A stretch of DNA of 64,000 bases from Pseudomonas aestuarii (GCF_027988105.1 NZ_JAQJZJ010000005.1:62001-126000), one strand, 5' to 3'. Positions 47,724 through 58,933 are shown, counted from the first letter of the stretch. Translations and numbers: made by a program. The notes: a model not told the origin generated them from the letters alone.

Positions 47724-48833
47724 ATGAAATACTTCAAACTGCCCGACCTTGGCGAGGGCCTGCAGGACGCCGAGATCGTCGAGTGGCACGTCAAGGCCGG
47801 CGACCAGGTCAAGGCCGACCAGTTGCTGGTCTCGGTGGAAACCGCCAAGGCCCTGGTCGACATCCCCGCGCCCTACGACGGCGTGGTGGCCAAGACCTTC
47901 GGCAGCGAAGGCGACATCCTGCATGTCGGCGAACCCCTGCTGGGCTATGAAGGCGAGGCCGACAGCGGCACCGTGGTCGGCCGCCTGGAAGGCGGCGGCG
48001 AGGAGCAGGCCGACAGCTTCTGCGTCGGCGCGGCGCCCTCGAGCCGCGAACACCTGGCGCCTCGTGCGACCCCGGCGGTGCGTCAGCTGGCGCGCCGCCT
48101 GGGCGTCGACCTGAGCAGCCTGAGCGGCTCAGGGGCGGACGGCCTGATCACCCGCACTGATGTAGAGGCCGCCACCCAGAGTGCTCGCGACAAATTTGGT
48201 GGCGACAAGCTGCGTGGCGTGCGGCGCAGCATGGCGATCAACATGGCCCGGGCCCATGCCGAGGTGGTGCCGGTGTTCATCGCCGGTGACGCCGACCTGC
48301 ACCGCTGGGCCCAGGCGCGTGATCCGCTGGTACGCCTGGCCAGGGCCATCGCCGCCGCCTGCGAAGTCGAGCCGGTGCTCAACAGCTGGTTCGACGGCAA
48401 GAACCTGTCGATCAAACAGCATGCGCAACTCGACCTGGGTATCGCCGTGGACACCGCCGAGGGTCTGTTCGTGCCGGTGCTGCGCGATGTCGGCGCGCGC
48501 TCGGCCGAGGACCTGAAGCAAGGCATCGATCGGCTGCGTGCAGACGTCAAGTCGCGTTCGATTCCGCCCCGGGAAATGATGGGCGCGACCCTGACCCTGT
48601 CGAACTTCGGCACCCTGTTCGGCCGCTATGCCAACCCGGTGGTGGTGCCGCCGCAGGTGGCGATCATTGGTGCCGGCGGCATTCGCGATGAGCCGGTGGC
48701 GGTGGACGGCAAGGTCGTGGTGCACCCGATCCTGCCGCTGTCGCTGACCTTCGATCATCGCGCGGTCACCGGTGGCGAGGCGGCGCGCTTTCTCAAGGCC
48801 CTGGTGCAGGCGCTGGAGCAGGCCGAGGGCTGA
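47724..48833 (+). CDS. Dihydrolipoamide acyltransferase (E2)
   Basis: A 369-aa E2: one N-terminal lipoyl domain with lipoyl-lysine Lys42 in VETAKALVDIP, a peripheral subunit-binding domain near 110-150 (ATPAVRQLARRLGVDLSSLSG...GLITRTDV), and the acyltransferase core. The active-site segment reads SLTFDHRAVTGGEAARF: the catalytic His is present, but the Asp of the usual HRxxDG motif is Thr, a variant I believe occurs in this subfamily. ATG 47724 is used with GGGAG 7 nt upstream. No E3 gene lies nearby. Confidence 0.94.
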   Translation: MKYFKLPDLGEGLQDAEIVEWHVKAGDQVKADQLLVSVETAKALVDIPAPYDGVVAKTFGSEGDILHVGEPLLGYEGEADSGTVVGRLEGGGEEQADSFCVGAAPSSREHLAPRATPAVRQLARRLGVDLSSLSGSGADGLITRTDVEAATQSARDKFGGDKLRGVRRSMAINMARAHAEVVPVFIAGDADLHRWAQARDPLVRLARAIAAACEVEPVLNSWFDGKNLSIKQHAQLDLGIAVDTAEGLFVPVLRDVGARSAEDLKQGIDRLRADVKSRSIPPREMMGATLTLSNFGTLFGRYANPVVVPPQVAIIGAGGIRDEPVAVDGKVVVHPILPLSLTFDHRAVTGGEAARFLKALVQALEQAEG

Positions 48834-48987
48834 ATGCGTCGAGCCTTCCTATACTTGTTCGAGGGGCTATGCGGACCGCTCCCAGCGCGCAGGGCGACAG
48901 TCGGCGGTGCGGTTCGGGCAAGGCGCCTGATCCGGGAAGGCGAGGCGTCCTTGTCGTGTATCTCGCGCCATGGCGAGAGGAGGCAAG

Positions 48988-49608
48988 ATGACTCAGTGGA
49001 ATTTCGAGGCGGATTACTTCACCGCCTGCAACTGCGATTGGGGTTGTCCGTGCAACTTCAATGCGCGGCCGACCGAAGGGCGCTGCATGGGTTGGGGTGC
49101 CTGGAACATCATCAACGGGCAGTTCGCTCGGGTCAGCCTGGATGGCCTGCGCTTCGCCCTCTACTACAGCTTCCCAGGGGCAGTTGAGGAAGGCAATGGC
49201 CAGGCCTGCGCCTACATCGACAGCCGTGCGAGCCCCGAACAGCGCGCGGCCCTGGAGGCGATCGGGACCGGCAAGGCCGGCGGCGGGATCTTCGATCTGT
49301 TCGGTGCGCAACTGGTCAGCCAGTGGCTGCCGACCAAGGTGGCGCCGATCGAGTTCGAGTTCGCCGACGGCCAGGGGCGGGTCGCTATCGAGGGCTTCGC
49401 CGAGGCGCAAAGCGAATTGCTCAGCTATCCGGATGGCAGCGTGATCCGCCCGACCCTCGACCTGCCCCACGGCATCGAATACAAGCACGGCCTGATGACC
49501 AACGCCCGGCGCTGGTGGTGGCGCGACGACCAGTTGCTGGCGCACTACGCGAACAAGTACGGTGCGGTGGCCCGGGTCAGGTTCAGCGAGCAGGGCTGCA
49601 TCGGTTGA
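48988..49608 (+). CDS. DUF1326 domain protein
   Basis: A 206-aa protein of the DUF1326 family. The N-terminus carries the invariant cysteine motif ACNCDWGCPCNF (residues 12-23, CxC-x3-CxC), suggestive of metal or cluster binding, followed by MGWGAWNIINGQF and a C-terminal half with RRWWWRDDQLL. No signal peptide or membrane segment. RBS GAGAGGAGG is excellent. Separated from E2 by 154 bp; may or may not be in that operon. Biochemical function is not known. Confidence 0.88.
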   Translation: MTQWNFEADYFTACNCDWGCPCNFNARPTEGRCMGWGAWNIINGQFARVSLDGLRFALYYSFPGAVEEGNGQACAYIDSRASPEQRAALEAIGTGKAGGGIFDLFGAQLVSQWLPTKVAPIEFEFADGQGRVAIEGFAEAQSELLSYPDGSVIRPTLDLPHGIEYKHGLMTNARRWWWRDDQLLAHYANKYGAVARVRFSEQGCIG

Positions 49609-49674
49609 CAGGGCCGAATCACCACGGCGACATGGGCGCAAATCGAAGCTTGGCAGCCCGGGGCCAACCCGCTA

Positions 49675-49790
49675 TTGGGAGCACCCGAGCCTGCCGCTGT
49701 CGCTGACCTGCGACCATCGCGTGGTCACCGCTGGCGCGGCGGTGCGTTTCTCCAGGCCCTGGTGCCGGCGCTGGCGGCGCCATCAGCAGT
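49675..49790 (+). pseudogene. Duplicated scrap of E2 acyltransferase 3' end
   Basis: 49681-49780 aligns with 48722-48820 of the E2 gene with about ten mismatches and one missing base by eye. The translation HPSLPLSLTCDHRVVTAGAA then VRF parallels E2 HPILPLSLTFDHRAVTGGEA then ARF. A frameshift (missing T) follows. No start, no upstream domain. Either a partial duplication of the neighbouring E2 or the remains of a second E2. The rest of 49609-50207 has no recognisable gene. Confidence 0.8.
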
Positions 49791-50207
49791 CTGTGATCAG
49801 TACCGGGCAGCCGCGCCGTGCCATTCAATTCAGGCGTCCGCCTGACGGCGCCGACGCTCGTCGGAATAGGCCGCCCGGGCTGTTGCACCCCCGTGAATCG
49901 CCTGCTTAAACTCTGAGTCCTGATCGACGGGTGACCATGAGGTCAGGTCGAGCATCCAGGGCGTCCGCGTTGTCTATCTGTGCGGTGAAGTGCGCCTTGG
50001 CTGAAGCGGGGAGGATCCCCCGGCCGTGGTACGCGGAATCGATCCGATAAACCACTGCAACTAAGTGAAAGTAAACAAGTCATTTATTGGGCTGCCCGGG
50101 ACTTGCTCAAGTCTCGGGTACAGGTGTTTTTTATTGCCCACGCCATGGCCCTGCGCACAGTGCACAGACTGTCAGCAGCGCCCAATCTGTGCCATGAGGA
50201 TCACGAT

Positions 50208-51128
50208 ATGAGGCCGGAAACTGCCATCGTTGAAATTCACGGGAAGTACCAAATCCACACGGAGCATTACCGCAACCCTGCGGCCGACAAGACCATCATT
50301 CTGGTCAACGGCTCACTGGCAACCACCGCGTTCTTCGCGCAGACGGTGCGTTACCTGCAGCCACGCTTCAATGTGCTGCTCTACGATCAGCCCTATGCCG
50401 GCCAGTCGAAAGCGCACAATTGCCACGATCGACCGATTCGCAAGGAAGACGAAGCCGAGATACTCCTGGAACTCATCGAGCACTTTCGCGCCAACCAGGT
50501 GCTGTCCTTCTCCTGGGGCGGTGCGGCCACGTTGCTGGCCCTGGCCCAGCGGCCACGGGGGATCGAGAGGGCGGTGATCAGCTCGTTCGCCGCGCGGGTC
50601 AACCAGCCGATGCGCGATTACCTGGAGCGAGGTGTCAACCTGCTCCTGGCCGGTGACCGCGATAATGTCGGTCGCCTGATCAACGGCACCATCGGCAAGC
50701 ACCTACCGCCGCTGTTGAAGCGCTTCAATCAGCGGCATATCAGCAGCCTGGCCGAACACGAATACCTGCAGATGCATTTCCATGTCCGCGAGGTGCTGGC
50801 CGAGGAGGCTCAGTGCTACCTCGACTGCGCCAAAGCCATCGAGATCCCGCTGCTGTTCGTCAACGGCGAGCGCGACGAATACACCACCGCGGCCGATGCC
50901 CGGCTGTTTGCCGAGCATGTCCGCCAGTGCCAGTTCCGCACCATCGCCGATGCCGGACACTTCCTCGATATGGAGCACAAGACGGCCTGGCACGACACCC
51001 GCCAGGCCCTGCTCGGGTTCCTCCAGCCGGCGACCGCTGTGCCAGCCATGGCGACGTCCGCGCCGCTACTGGATGGCCAGCGTTATACCGCCGCTGGCTC
51101 CAGGCCTGCGCAGCGCGTCGCCGGCTGA
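50208..51128 (+). CDS. phaG: PhaG-type (R)-3-hydroxyacyl-ACP thioesterase/transacylase
   Basis: A 306-aa alpha/beta-hydrolase of the PhaG/RhlA family. The N-terminus MRPETAIVEIHGKYQIHTEHYR, LVNGSLATTAFFAQTVRYLQPRFNVLLYDQPYAGQS, nucleophile elbow FSWGGAATLLALA, and GERDEYTTAADARLF with DAGHFLDMEHK follow P. putida PhaG more closely than RhlA by eye. PhaG diverts 3-hydroxyacyl-ACP from fatty-acid synthesis into medium-chain PHA precursors. ATG 50208 with GAGGA upstream; the TTG at 50103 is rejected. 122 bp upstream of a PHA synthase gene on the same strand. Confidence 0.88.
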   Translation: MRPETAIVEIHGKYQIHTEHYRNPAADKTIILVNGSLATTAFFAQTVRYLQPRFNVLLYDQPYAGQSKAHNCHDRPIRKEDEAEILLELIEHFRANQVLSFSWGGAATLLALAQRPRGIERAVISSFAARVNQPMRDYLERGVNLLLAGDRDNVGRLINGTIGKHLPPLLKRFNQRHISSLAEHEYLQMHFHVREVLAEEAQCYLDCAKAIEIPLLFVNGERDEYTTAADARLFAEHVRQCQFRTIADAGHFLDMEHKTAWHDTRQALLGFLQPATAVPAMATSAPLLDGQRYTAAGSRPAQRVAG

Positions 51129-51250
51129 GCCCTGGCGGTACCTGTCTGCGGGTTGAGGCCTGGCGCGGTAGTGCGGAAGTATCCAGCCGCGTCTGGCGCT
51201 CAGCCCTTGCCGTTCGACTCCATAGCGGAATGACCGAAGGATGATTTTCC

Positions 51251-52936
51251 ATGCGAGACAAACCTGCGTCGGGCGCCTTGCCCGTACCCGCGTCCTTTGC
51301 CAATGCCGGGCAAAGCGCCCTGGGCGGCTTGCGCGGCCGTAACCTGTTGTCCACTCTACGAACCCTGGCTGCGCAGGGCATCAAGCAGCCGATCCATAGT
51401 AGTCGTCATGCCCTGGCCCTCGGCCGGCAACTGGGGCGCGTGCTGCGTGGCGACACCGTGCTCGCGCCCAACAGCCGCGATGCCCGCTTCCAGGATCCCA
51501 CCTGGCAGCTCAACCCCTTCTATCGCCGCGGTTTGCAGGCTTATCTGGTCTGGCAACAGCAACTCGCGGCCTGGGTCGACGAGAGCGATCTGCCGGCCGA
51601 CGAGCAAGCCCGCGTGCGCTTCGTCCTGGCCCAGCTCGGCGATGCCCTGGCGCCGTCCAACAGCCTGCTCAACCCGTTGGCGCTCAAGGAGCTGTTCAAC
51701 TCCGGCGGCATCAGTTTGCTCAAGGGCATCGGCCACCTGGTCGACGACCTGCTGCACAACGGCGGCATGCCCAGCCAGGTGAGCAAGCAGGCCTTCGAGG
51801 TTGGCCGCAACCTGGCGATCACCCCTGGCTCGGTGGTGTTTCGCAACGACTTGCTCGAGCTGATCCAGTACAAGCCGATGAGCGAGCAGCAGTACGCGCG
51901 GCCGCTGCTGATCGTGCCGCCGCAGATCAACAAGTACTACATCTTCGATCTGGCGCCGGGCAAGAGCTTCGTCCAGTACGCCCTGAAGAACGGCCTGCAG
52001 GTGTTCGTGGTGAGCTGGCGTAACCCGGACGCTCGCCACCGCGAGTGGGGCCTGTCGAATTATGTACAGGCGGTCGAGGAGGCCATCGATGCCTGTCGGG
52101 CGATTACCGCCAGCAAGGACGTCAACTTGCTGGGCGCCTGCGCCGGCGGCCTGACCATGGCCGTCTTGCAGGGCCATCTGCAGGCCAAGCGGCAGTTGCG
52201 CAAGGTCGCCAGCGCGACCTACATGGTCAGCCTGCTGGACAGTCAAGTGGAGAGTCCCGCGGCGCTGTTCGTCGACGAACAGACCCTGGCGGCGGCCAAG
52301 CGCCGCTCCTGCGAGGCGGGCGTGCTGGACGGTCGCGACATGGCCAGGGTGTTCGCCTGGATGCGTCCCAACGACCTGATCTGGAACTACTGGGTCAACA
52401 ACTACCTGCTCGGCAAGCAGCCGCCGGCCTTCGACATTCTCTACTGGAACAACGACAACACCCGCCTGCCGGCCGCCCTGCACGGCGACTTCCTCGACTT
52501 CTTCCGGCTCAATGCCCTGAGCCATGCCGGCGGCATGCAGGTCTGCGGTATGCCGATCGACCTGAAGAAGGTCACGGTCGACAGCTTCCACGTGGCCGGG
52601 GTCAACGATCACATCACGCCCTGGGACACGGCCTACCGCTCGGCCCAACTGCTCGGCGGCGACAAGCGCTTCATCCTGTCCAACAGCGGGCATATCCAGG
52701 CCATCCTCAACCCGCCGGGCAACCCCAAGGCCACTTACGTGGAACACGCCACCCTGAGTGTCGACCCGCACGCCTGGCACAGCGAGGCGCAGAATCACGA
52801 GGGCAGCTGGTGGCCGCAATGGCTGGAGTGGATTCAGGCCCGCTCCGGCGCGCAACGCGAGACCCTGACGGCCCTCGGCAACCAGGACTACCCGCCGCTG
52901 GACGCCGCGCCGGGGACCTATGTGCATATGGGTTAA
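51251..52936 (+). CDS. phaC: Class II-type poly(3-hydroxyalkanoate) synthase
   Basis: A 561-aa synthase of the length and layout of class II PhaC. Lipase-like box GACAGG with nucleophile Cys297, and the charge-relay Asp453 in VNDHITPW and His481 in SNSGHIQAILNPP; these match the PhaC1 triad positions closely. PhaC_N domain near 80-250. It polymerises medium-chain 3-hydroxyacyl-CoA into granules. Unlike the standard phaC1-phaZ-phaC2-phaD cluster, its only pha neighbour is phaG. RBS AAGGA 10 nt before ATG. Confidence 0.94.
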   Translation: MRDKPASGALPVPASFANAGQSALGGLRGRNLLSTLRTLAAQGIKQPIHSSRHALALGRQLGRVLRGDTVLAPNSRDARFQDPTWQLNPFYRRGLQAYLVWQQQLAAWVDESDLPADEQARVRFVLAQLGDALAPSNSLLNPLALKELFNSGGISLLKGIGHLVDDLLHNGGMPSQVSKQAFEVGRNLAITPGSVVFRNDLLELIQYKPMSEQQYARPLLIVPPQINKYYIFDLAPGKSFVQYALKNGLQVFVVSWRNPDARHREWGLSNYVQAVEEAIDACRAITASKDVNLLGACAGGLTMAVLQGHLQAKRQLRKVASATYMVSLLDSQVESPAALFVDEQTLAAAKRRSCEAGVLDGRDMARVFAWMRPNDLIWNYWVNNYLLGKQPPAFDILYWNNDNTRLPAALHGDFLDFFRLNALSHAGGMQVCGMPIDLKKVTVDSFHVAGVNDHITPWDTAYRSAQLLGGDKRFILSNSGHIQAILNPPGNPKATYVEHATLSVDPHAWHSEAQNHEGSWWPQWLEWIQARSGAQRETLTALGNQDYPPLDAAPGTYVHMG

Positions 52937-53274
52937 GCGGACTGTTCGGGAATCCGGCTAAATCGGGCCGCGTAGGTCGAGCCACGGCGGGCCAAGCCCT
53001 GTAGGCCCGGACCGGTGAGCCTGGCCGGCACGGTCCGGGCCACCCTTGAGCTGCGACATTCCAGGGTTGACCCGACGCTCGCCCAGGCGAGCCTTGGCGT
53101 AATCCGGGAGCGCTATGGCGGACGATGAATTTCCCCGGATTGCATCCGGGTTACGCAGTGCGACCTATTGGTCTGGCTGATTGGTAGGCGCGGGGGGCCG
53201 CCCAGACCGATGCTCGCGAAGCTGGCTAATAAAAGCTTCGCGGGCATGGCCCGCTGCTACGACGAGAGCCGTGG
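52937..53274. other. 338-bp intergenic region with REP-like pieces
   Basis: No gene. Contains CCCGGATTGCATCCGGG-type palindrome near 53138-53154 (related to the loop sequence of the 31858 hairpin) and GCTTCGCGGGCATGGCCCGCTGCTACGA near 53237-53262, related to the REP-like elements elsewhere in the window. Confidence 0.55.
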
Positions 53275-53535
53275 CTATTCGGCCGCGGCTTGACCCAGCT
53301 CGTTCAGTGCGTCCGGTTGATTCTTGAAGGCCTTGGCGAATACTTCGCGGTTCTTGGCCATGAAGATACCCAGCTCTTCGCCTTGCTGCTCGTTCAGCGA
53401 AGGCACGGCCTTCTGCAATACGTCGGTGAGCAGCTCGGCCAGTTCGAGCATTTTGTCATGACGGTCGGCTTCGGCTTTATCCATGAATAAACGCTCCAGA
53501 TCCCGGCTGCTGCGGTACACCACTTCGACGGCCAT
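53275..53535 (-). CDS. yebG: YebG-family DNA-damage-inducible protein
   Basis: An 86-aa protein matching E. coli YebG over its N-terminal half (MAVEVVYRSSRDLERLFMDKAEADRHDKMLELAELLTDVL). YebG is a small SOS-regulon protein of unknown function. A perfect LexA box (CTGT-N8-ACAG) lies 41 bp upstream of the start, directly supporting LexA control. Gene stands alone; downstream are REP-like sequences. Recalled P. aeruginosa equivalent is the SOS gene PA3413. Confidence 0.92.
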   Translation of the reverse strand: MAVEVVYRSSRDLERLFMDKAEADRHDKMLELAELLTDVLQKAVPSLNEQQGEELGIFMAKNREVFAKAFKNQPDALNELGQAAAE

Positions 53536-53575
53536 TCATCACCTCTACGCCTTCACGCTAATGGGTTGCAATAAA

Positions 53576-53591
53576 CTGTTCATATATACAG
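53576..53591. promoter_or_regulatory. LexA (SOS) box upstream of yebG
   Basis: CTGTTCATATATACAG: CTG-N10-CAG with the AT-rich centre, a full match to the gammaproteobacterial LexA consensus (CTGT-N8-ACAG). Placed 41-56 bp upstream of the yebG ATG on the minus strand. Confidence 0.93.
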
Positions 53592-53626
53592 TGCTGGCGC
53601 AGTGTAAAGCAGACGACTGAGCCTGG

Positions 53627-53661
53627 CTAGTGCATCGATCACAGGTTTGTCCATGCACTAG
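53627..53661. repeat. 9-bp-arm inverted repeat
   Basis: CTAGTGCAT / ATGCACTAG separated by 17 nt, between the divergent yebG and YbaK-type genes. Could be an operator for the plus-strand gene; no regulator can be named. Confidence 0.5.
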
Positions 53662-53806
53662 ACTTACAGAGTGAACAGTCGCCTCTTGCATGCTAGACGG
53701 GGCTGGGAAGGCTCGCACAATCTGCGTCGATTACTCCGGTAGGCGCGGGCTGCAGCGGTAGGCGGGGGCTGGCGTCGATTCTCGGGCCAACGTCAGGAGG
53801 TGCATC

Positions 53807-54274
53807 ATGAGCATGGCCAACCGTTTGCAAAACTACTTGTCCGAGCAGCACTCCCACTACGACATGCTGCAACACGATCCCTCGATGACCGCCCGGGAAG
53901 CGGCTCGGCGCGCCGGTGTGCCGCCGCATCTGGTGGCCAAGTCGGTGATTCTCGACGACTTTCAGGGCCACTGGCTGATGGCGGTGGTGCCGGCGACTCA
54001 CTTGGTCGACCTCAACAAGGTGCGCAAACTGACCAAGCGCCACTGGCGGCTGGCGCGGGAAAACGAGATCGTCGCGCGTTTCAGCGACTGCGCGAACGGT
54101 GCGATTCCGCCGGTGGGCAGCGCCTTCGAGATGGAAACCCTGATCGACGAATCGCTGACGGCGCTCCAGGACCTGTATTTCGAGTCGGGCGATCATGAAG
54201 GTCTGGTGCATATGAGTGCGGAACAATTTCTCCAGCTCATGCCAACCGCCCAGTGCGGGCCTATCAGCGAATAG
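53807..54274 (+). CDS. YbaK/aminoacyl-tRNA deacylase domain protein
   Basis: A 155-aa protein with a single YbaK/EbsC domain: ATHLVDLNKVRKLTKRHWRLA, ARFSDCANGAIPPVGSAFEMETLIDESL carries the GxxxPxG-like loop of tRNA-editing deacylases. Such free-standing proteins hydrolyse mischarged aminoacyl-tRNAs (e.g. Cys- or Ala-tRNAPro), but the specificity here is unknown. RBS CAGGAGG is strong and 7 nt from ATG 53807. Divergent from yebG. Confidence 0.85.
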   Translation: MSMANRLQNYLSEQHSHYDMLQHDPSMTAREAARRAGVPPHLVAKSVILDDFQGHWLMAVVPATHLVDLNKVRKLTKRHWRLARENEIVARFSDCANGAIPPVGSAFEMETLIDESLTALQDLYFESGDHEGLVHMSAEQFLQLMPTAQCGPISE

Positions 54275-54442
54275 CCTGAGGTGGGCGGCACCGCGCTGTG
54301 CGGCGGTGCCCGGCTGCGCGGGGCGTGGCTTATTGCCGCACAGCGCGCTTCTCGGCCGTCTGGCTGGCCCTCATCCTGCATAATCCAACCGTCACCTGCG
54401 GGGCCGATCATGCTGGAGAGCCCACTGCCGAGGAGTTGCATC

Positions 54443-54946
54443 TTGAAATTGAATTGGGCCGAGACCCTGCGTGAAAACCTGCATGGCCTGGCCGAATCGC
54501 TCGGCAACCTGCTGGTCGAGAGCTTCCACTACCTGGCTCTGTTCGCCATTGGCGGGGCCACTGCCTGGGCGGCGGTGATGGCGTTCAGCGACATGGTCGA
54601 CAAGGGCCACACCACGGTCGATGACATCCTGTTGCTGTTCATCTACCTCGAACTGGGGGCGATGGTCGGGATCTACTTCAAGACCAACCACATGCCGATC
54701 CGTTTCCTGATCTATGTGGCGATCACCGCGCTGACCCGTTTGCTGATCTCCGACGTGTCGCACCACCATCGCCCGGATATGGGCGTGGTGCTGATTTCCG
54801 GGGCGATTCTGTTGCTGGCATTGGCAATTCTGGTGGTGCGCTATGCCTCCGCGCGGTTCCCCTCGGTGCAAACCGATGGACCGCGCATGCGCCACAACCC
54901 GGCCGACAATGCGGCAGAGAAGGATGATGGCCAGGACGATGGTTGA
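54443..54946 (+). CDS. psiE: PsiE-family membrane protein
   Basis: A 167-aa inner-membrane protein with four helices (about residues 25-47, 63-86, 93-110, 118-138). Family block VDDILLLFIYLELGAMVGIYFKTNHMPIRFLIYVAITALTR is the PsiE signature. PsiE is phosphate-starvation-inducible in E. coli; role unknown. The TTG at 54443 is chosen because AGGAG lies 7 nt upstream and the product begins MKLNWAE as in relatives; an ATG at 54410 would add 11 residues. The C-terminus is polar and acidic. Confidence 0.88.
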   Translation: MKLNWAETLRENLHGLAESLGNLLVESFHYLALFAIGGATAWAAVMAFSDMVDKGHTTVDDILLLFIYLELGAMVGIYFKTNHMPIRFLIYVAITALTRLLISDVSHHHRPDMGVVLISGAILLLALAILVVRYASARFPSVQTDGPRMRHNPADNAAEKDDGQDDG

Positions 54947-55075
54947 GGGCCGGTCCTCTGCTGTCATATGCCTGGGGCTGTTCCGCGCTGATCCGCACCC
55001 ATGGGCGATCCGCCCTCGGAACCAACGCCGGCCGGTGGAGGCCAGCGGGCAGGGCAAGGGTCGGTCTAGTCGGCG

Positions 55076-56152
55076 CTAGGGCTGTGCAGCTGCGGGATCA
55101 TCGGCCACTCGTTCGGTCATGCCGTCGGGCTTCGCTTGCTCGTCCATGCGGATGCGTCTGGAGAAATCCGCGGCAGCGTCTGCGGCCTGCGCCCGGGCAT
55201 TGATATGGGCGCGGCGCTTGACCTCGGCGAACGACAAGCCGGCGCTGTCGAGCAAGCCGTGTTTGTAGAGCAGCTGCGGTACATAGCCGCTGGCAATTAT
55301 TCGCCAGTCGAGCGCTAGGTGCTGCGGGTTGACCCGGGAGTTCAGCCACATGCCGGTGGTGCAGTTGGTGGTCAGGCTGTTGTAGAACTCGGGTTGCTGA
55401 TGCAATGCGTTGATGCGCTCGATGTACTCCAGGAACAACTGTCGACCTTGCTCGATGGGGGCGCGCAGCTTGTAGAGGTAAACCTCTTCGGGCGGGTTGC
55501 GCCGGTAGTTGGTGCGCAGCCGGATCACGTCGCGCTCGTCGGCCACCACGTAGTACAGCTCGTACTGGCGGAAGAAACCCTTGAGGGTGGAGTAGCTCTC
55601 GCCCTTTTCCTTGCGCGTCTCGATCGACATGGCCAGGTGATCGCCGTCGCCAAAGTCGAAGCTGAGAAACACGTGGGCAATGGCCGGGCCCATCCAGTAG
55701 GACGCGACCAGATCCACCCCTTGCAGCTTGGCCAGGTCGAAGCGTTTGTCGTACCAGGCCGGCGTGAAGTCGGTCTCGCTGCGGTAGTCGAAGTTGCGGA
55801 TGTTGTGCACGGTAACCAGGTCGCCCTCGATGGTCGCATAAGGCAACACCGCCACGTCCGTCTGCCAGTCGCGCTGGTTGGAGGGTTCGAGGCGGTGCCA
55901 GCAGGCCAGCAGGCCGGCGAACTGAACCAGATAGACCGCCAGGGTACGCCAGCGCCAGCGGCGCAGGCCCAGGGCAATCAGGGCGGCCAGCGACACGACG
56001 GCCACTGCGCCTGCCAGGCTGTAGCGCAGCAGCGCGTCCGGCGGCCCGGCATAGAGGATCATCAGCACGCCCCAGCCACCGCCCAGCGCGATCAGCAAAC
56101 CGAGCAGTAGCCGAGCGAGCGCCATGGCGCAGCGGGTCAGGGGTGTTCTCAT
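55076..56152 (-). CDS. DUF4105 membrane protein
   Basis: A 358-aa protein: three N-terminal membrane segments (about residues 8-28, 37-57, 63-85) then a large presumably periplasmic DUF4105 domain (TVHNIRNFDYRSETDFTPAWYDKRFDLAKL; HVFLSFDFGDGDHLAMSIETRKEKGE; FYNSLTTNCTTGMWLNSR). Cys and His in the last block resemble the papain-like (NlpC/P60-related) arrangement suggested for DUF4105, unproven. ATG 56152 is favoured over the longer frame. A nearly full-length second frame on the same strand (55098-56192) is a GC-bias artefact. Confidence 0.87.
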   Translation of the reverse strand: MRTPLTRCAMALARLLLGLLIALGGGWGVLMILYAGPPDALLRYSLAGAVAVVSLAALIALGLRRWRWRTLAVYLVQFAGLLACWHRLEPSNQRDWQTDVAVLPYATIEGDLVTVHNIRNFDYRSETDFTPAWYDKRFDLAKLQGVDLVASYWMGPAIAHVFLSFDFGDGDHLAMSIETRKEKGESYSTLKGFFRQYELYYVVADERDVIRLRTNYRRNPPEEVYLYKLRAPIEQGRQLFLEYIERINALHQQPEFYNSLTTNCTTGMWLNSRVNPQHLALDWRIIASGYVPQLLYKHGLLDSAGLSFAEVKRRAHINARAQAADAAADFSRRIRMDEQAKPDGMTERVADDPAAAQP

Positions 56153-56296
56153 GGCGGGGCCTCGTGGTGATGCGTTGACGGGCGTATAGCACAACTGAGT
56201 GCAGGCTGCGTCGTGCGTGGGGGCTCTCGTCAGTCTGGAACGCTGCCGCAGGTCACGCCGCGACCGCCCGAGAATGTCATGGATTCGCGGTGGGGC

Positions 56297-58933
<2,637 letters not shown>

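Noticed and set aside
50082..50110. Sigma54 promoter for phaG
   Set aside because: GGGACTTGCT resembles a -12 element, but no GG is found at the required spacing upstream.
55098..56192. 364-aa frame overlapping the DUF4105 gene on the same strand
   Set aside because: Arg/Pro-rich out-of-frame translation; the other frame carries the DUF4105 motifs and membrane segments.
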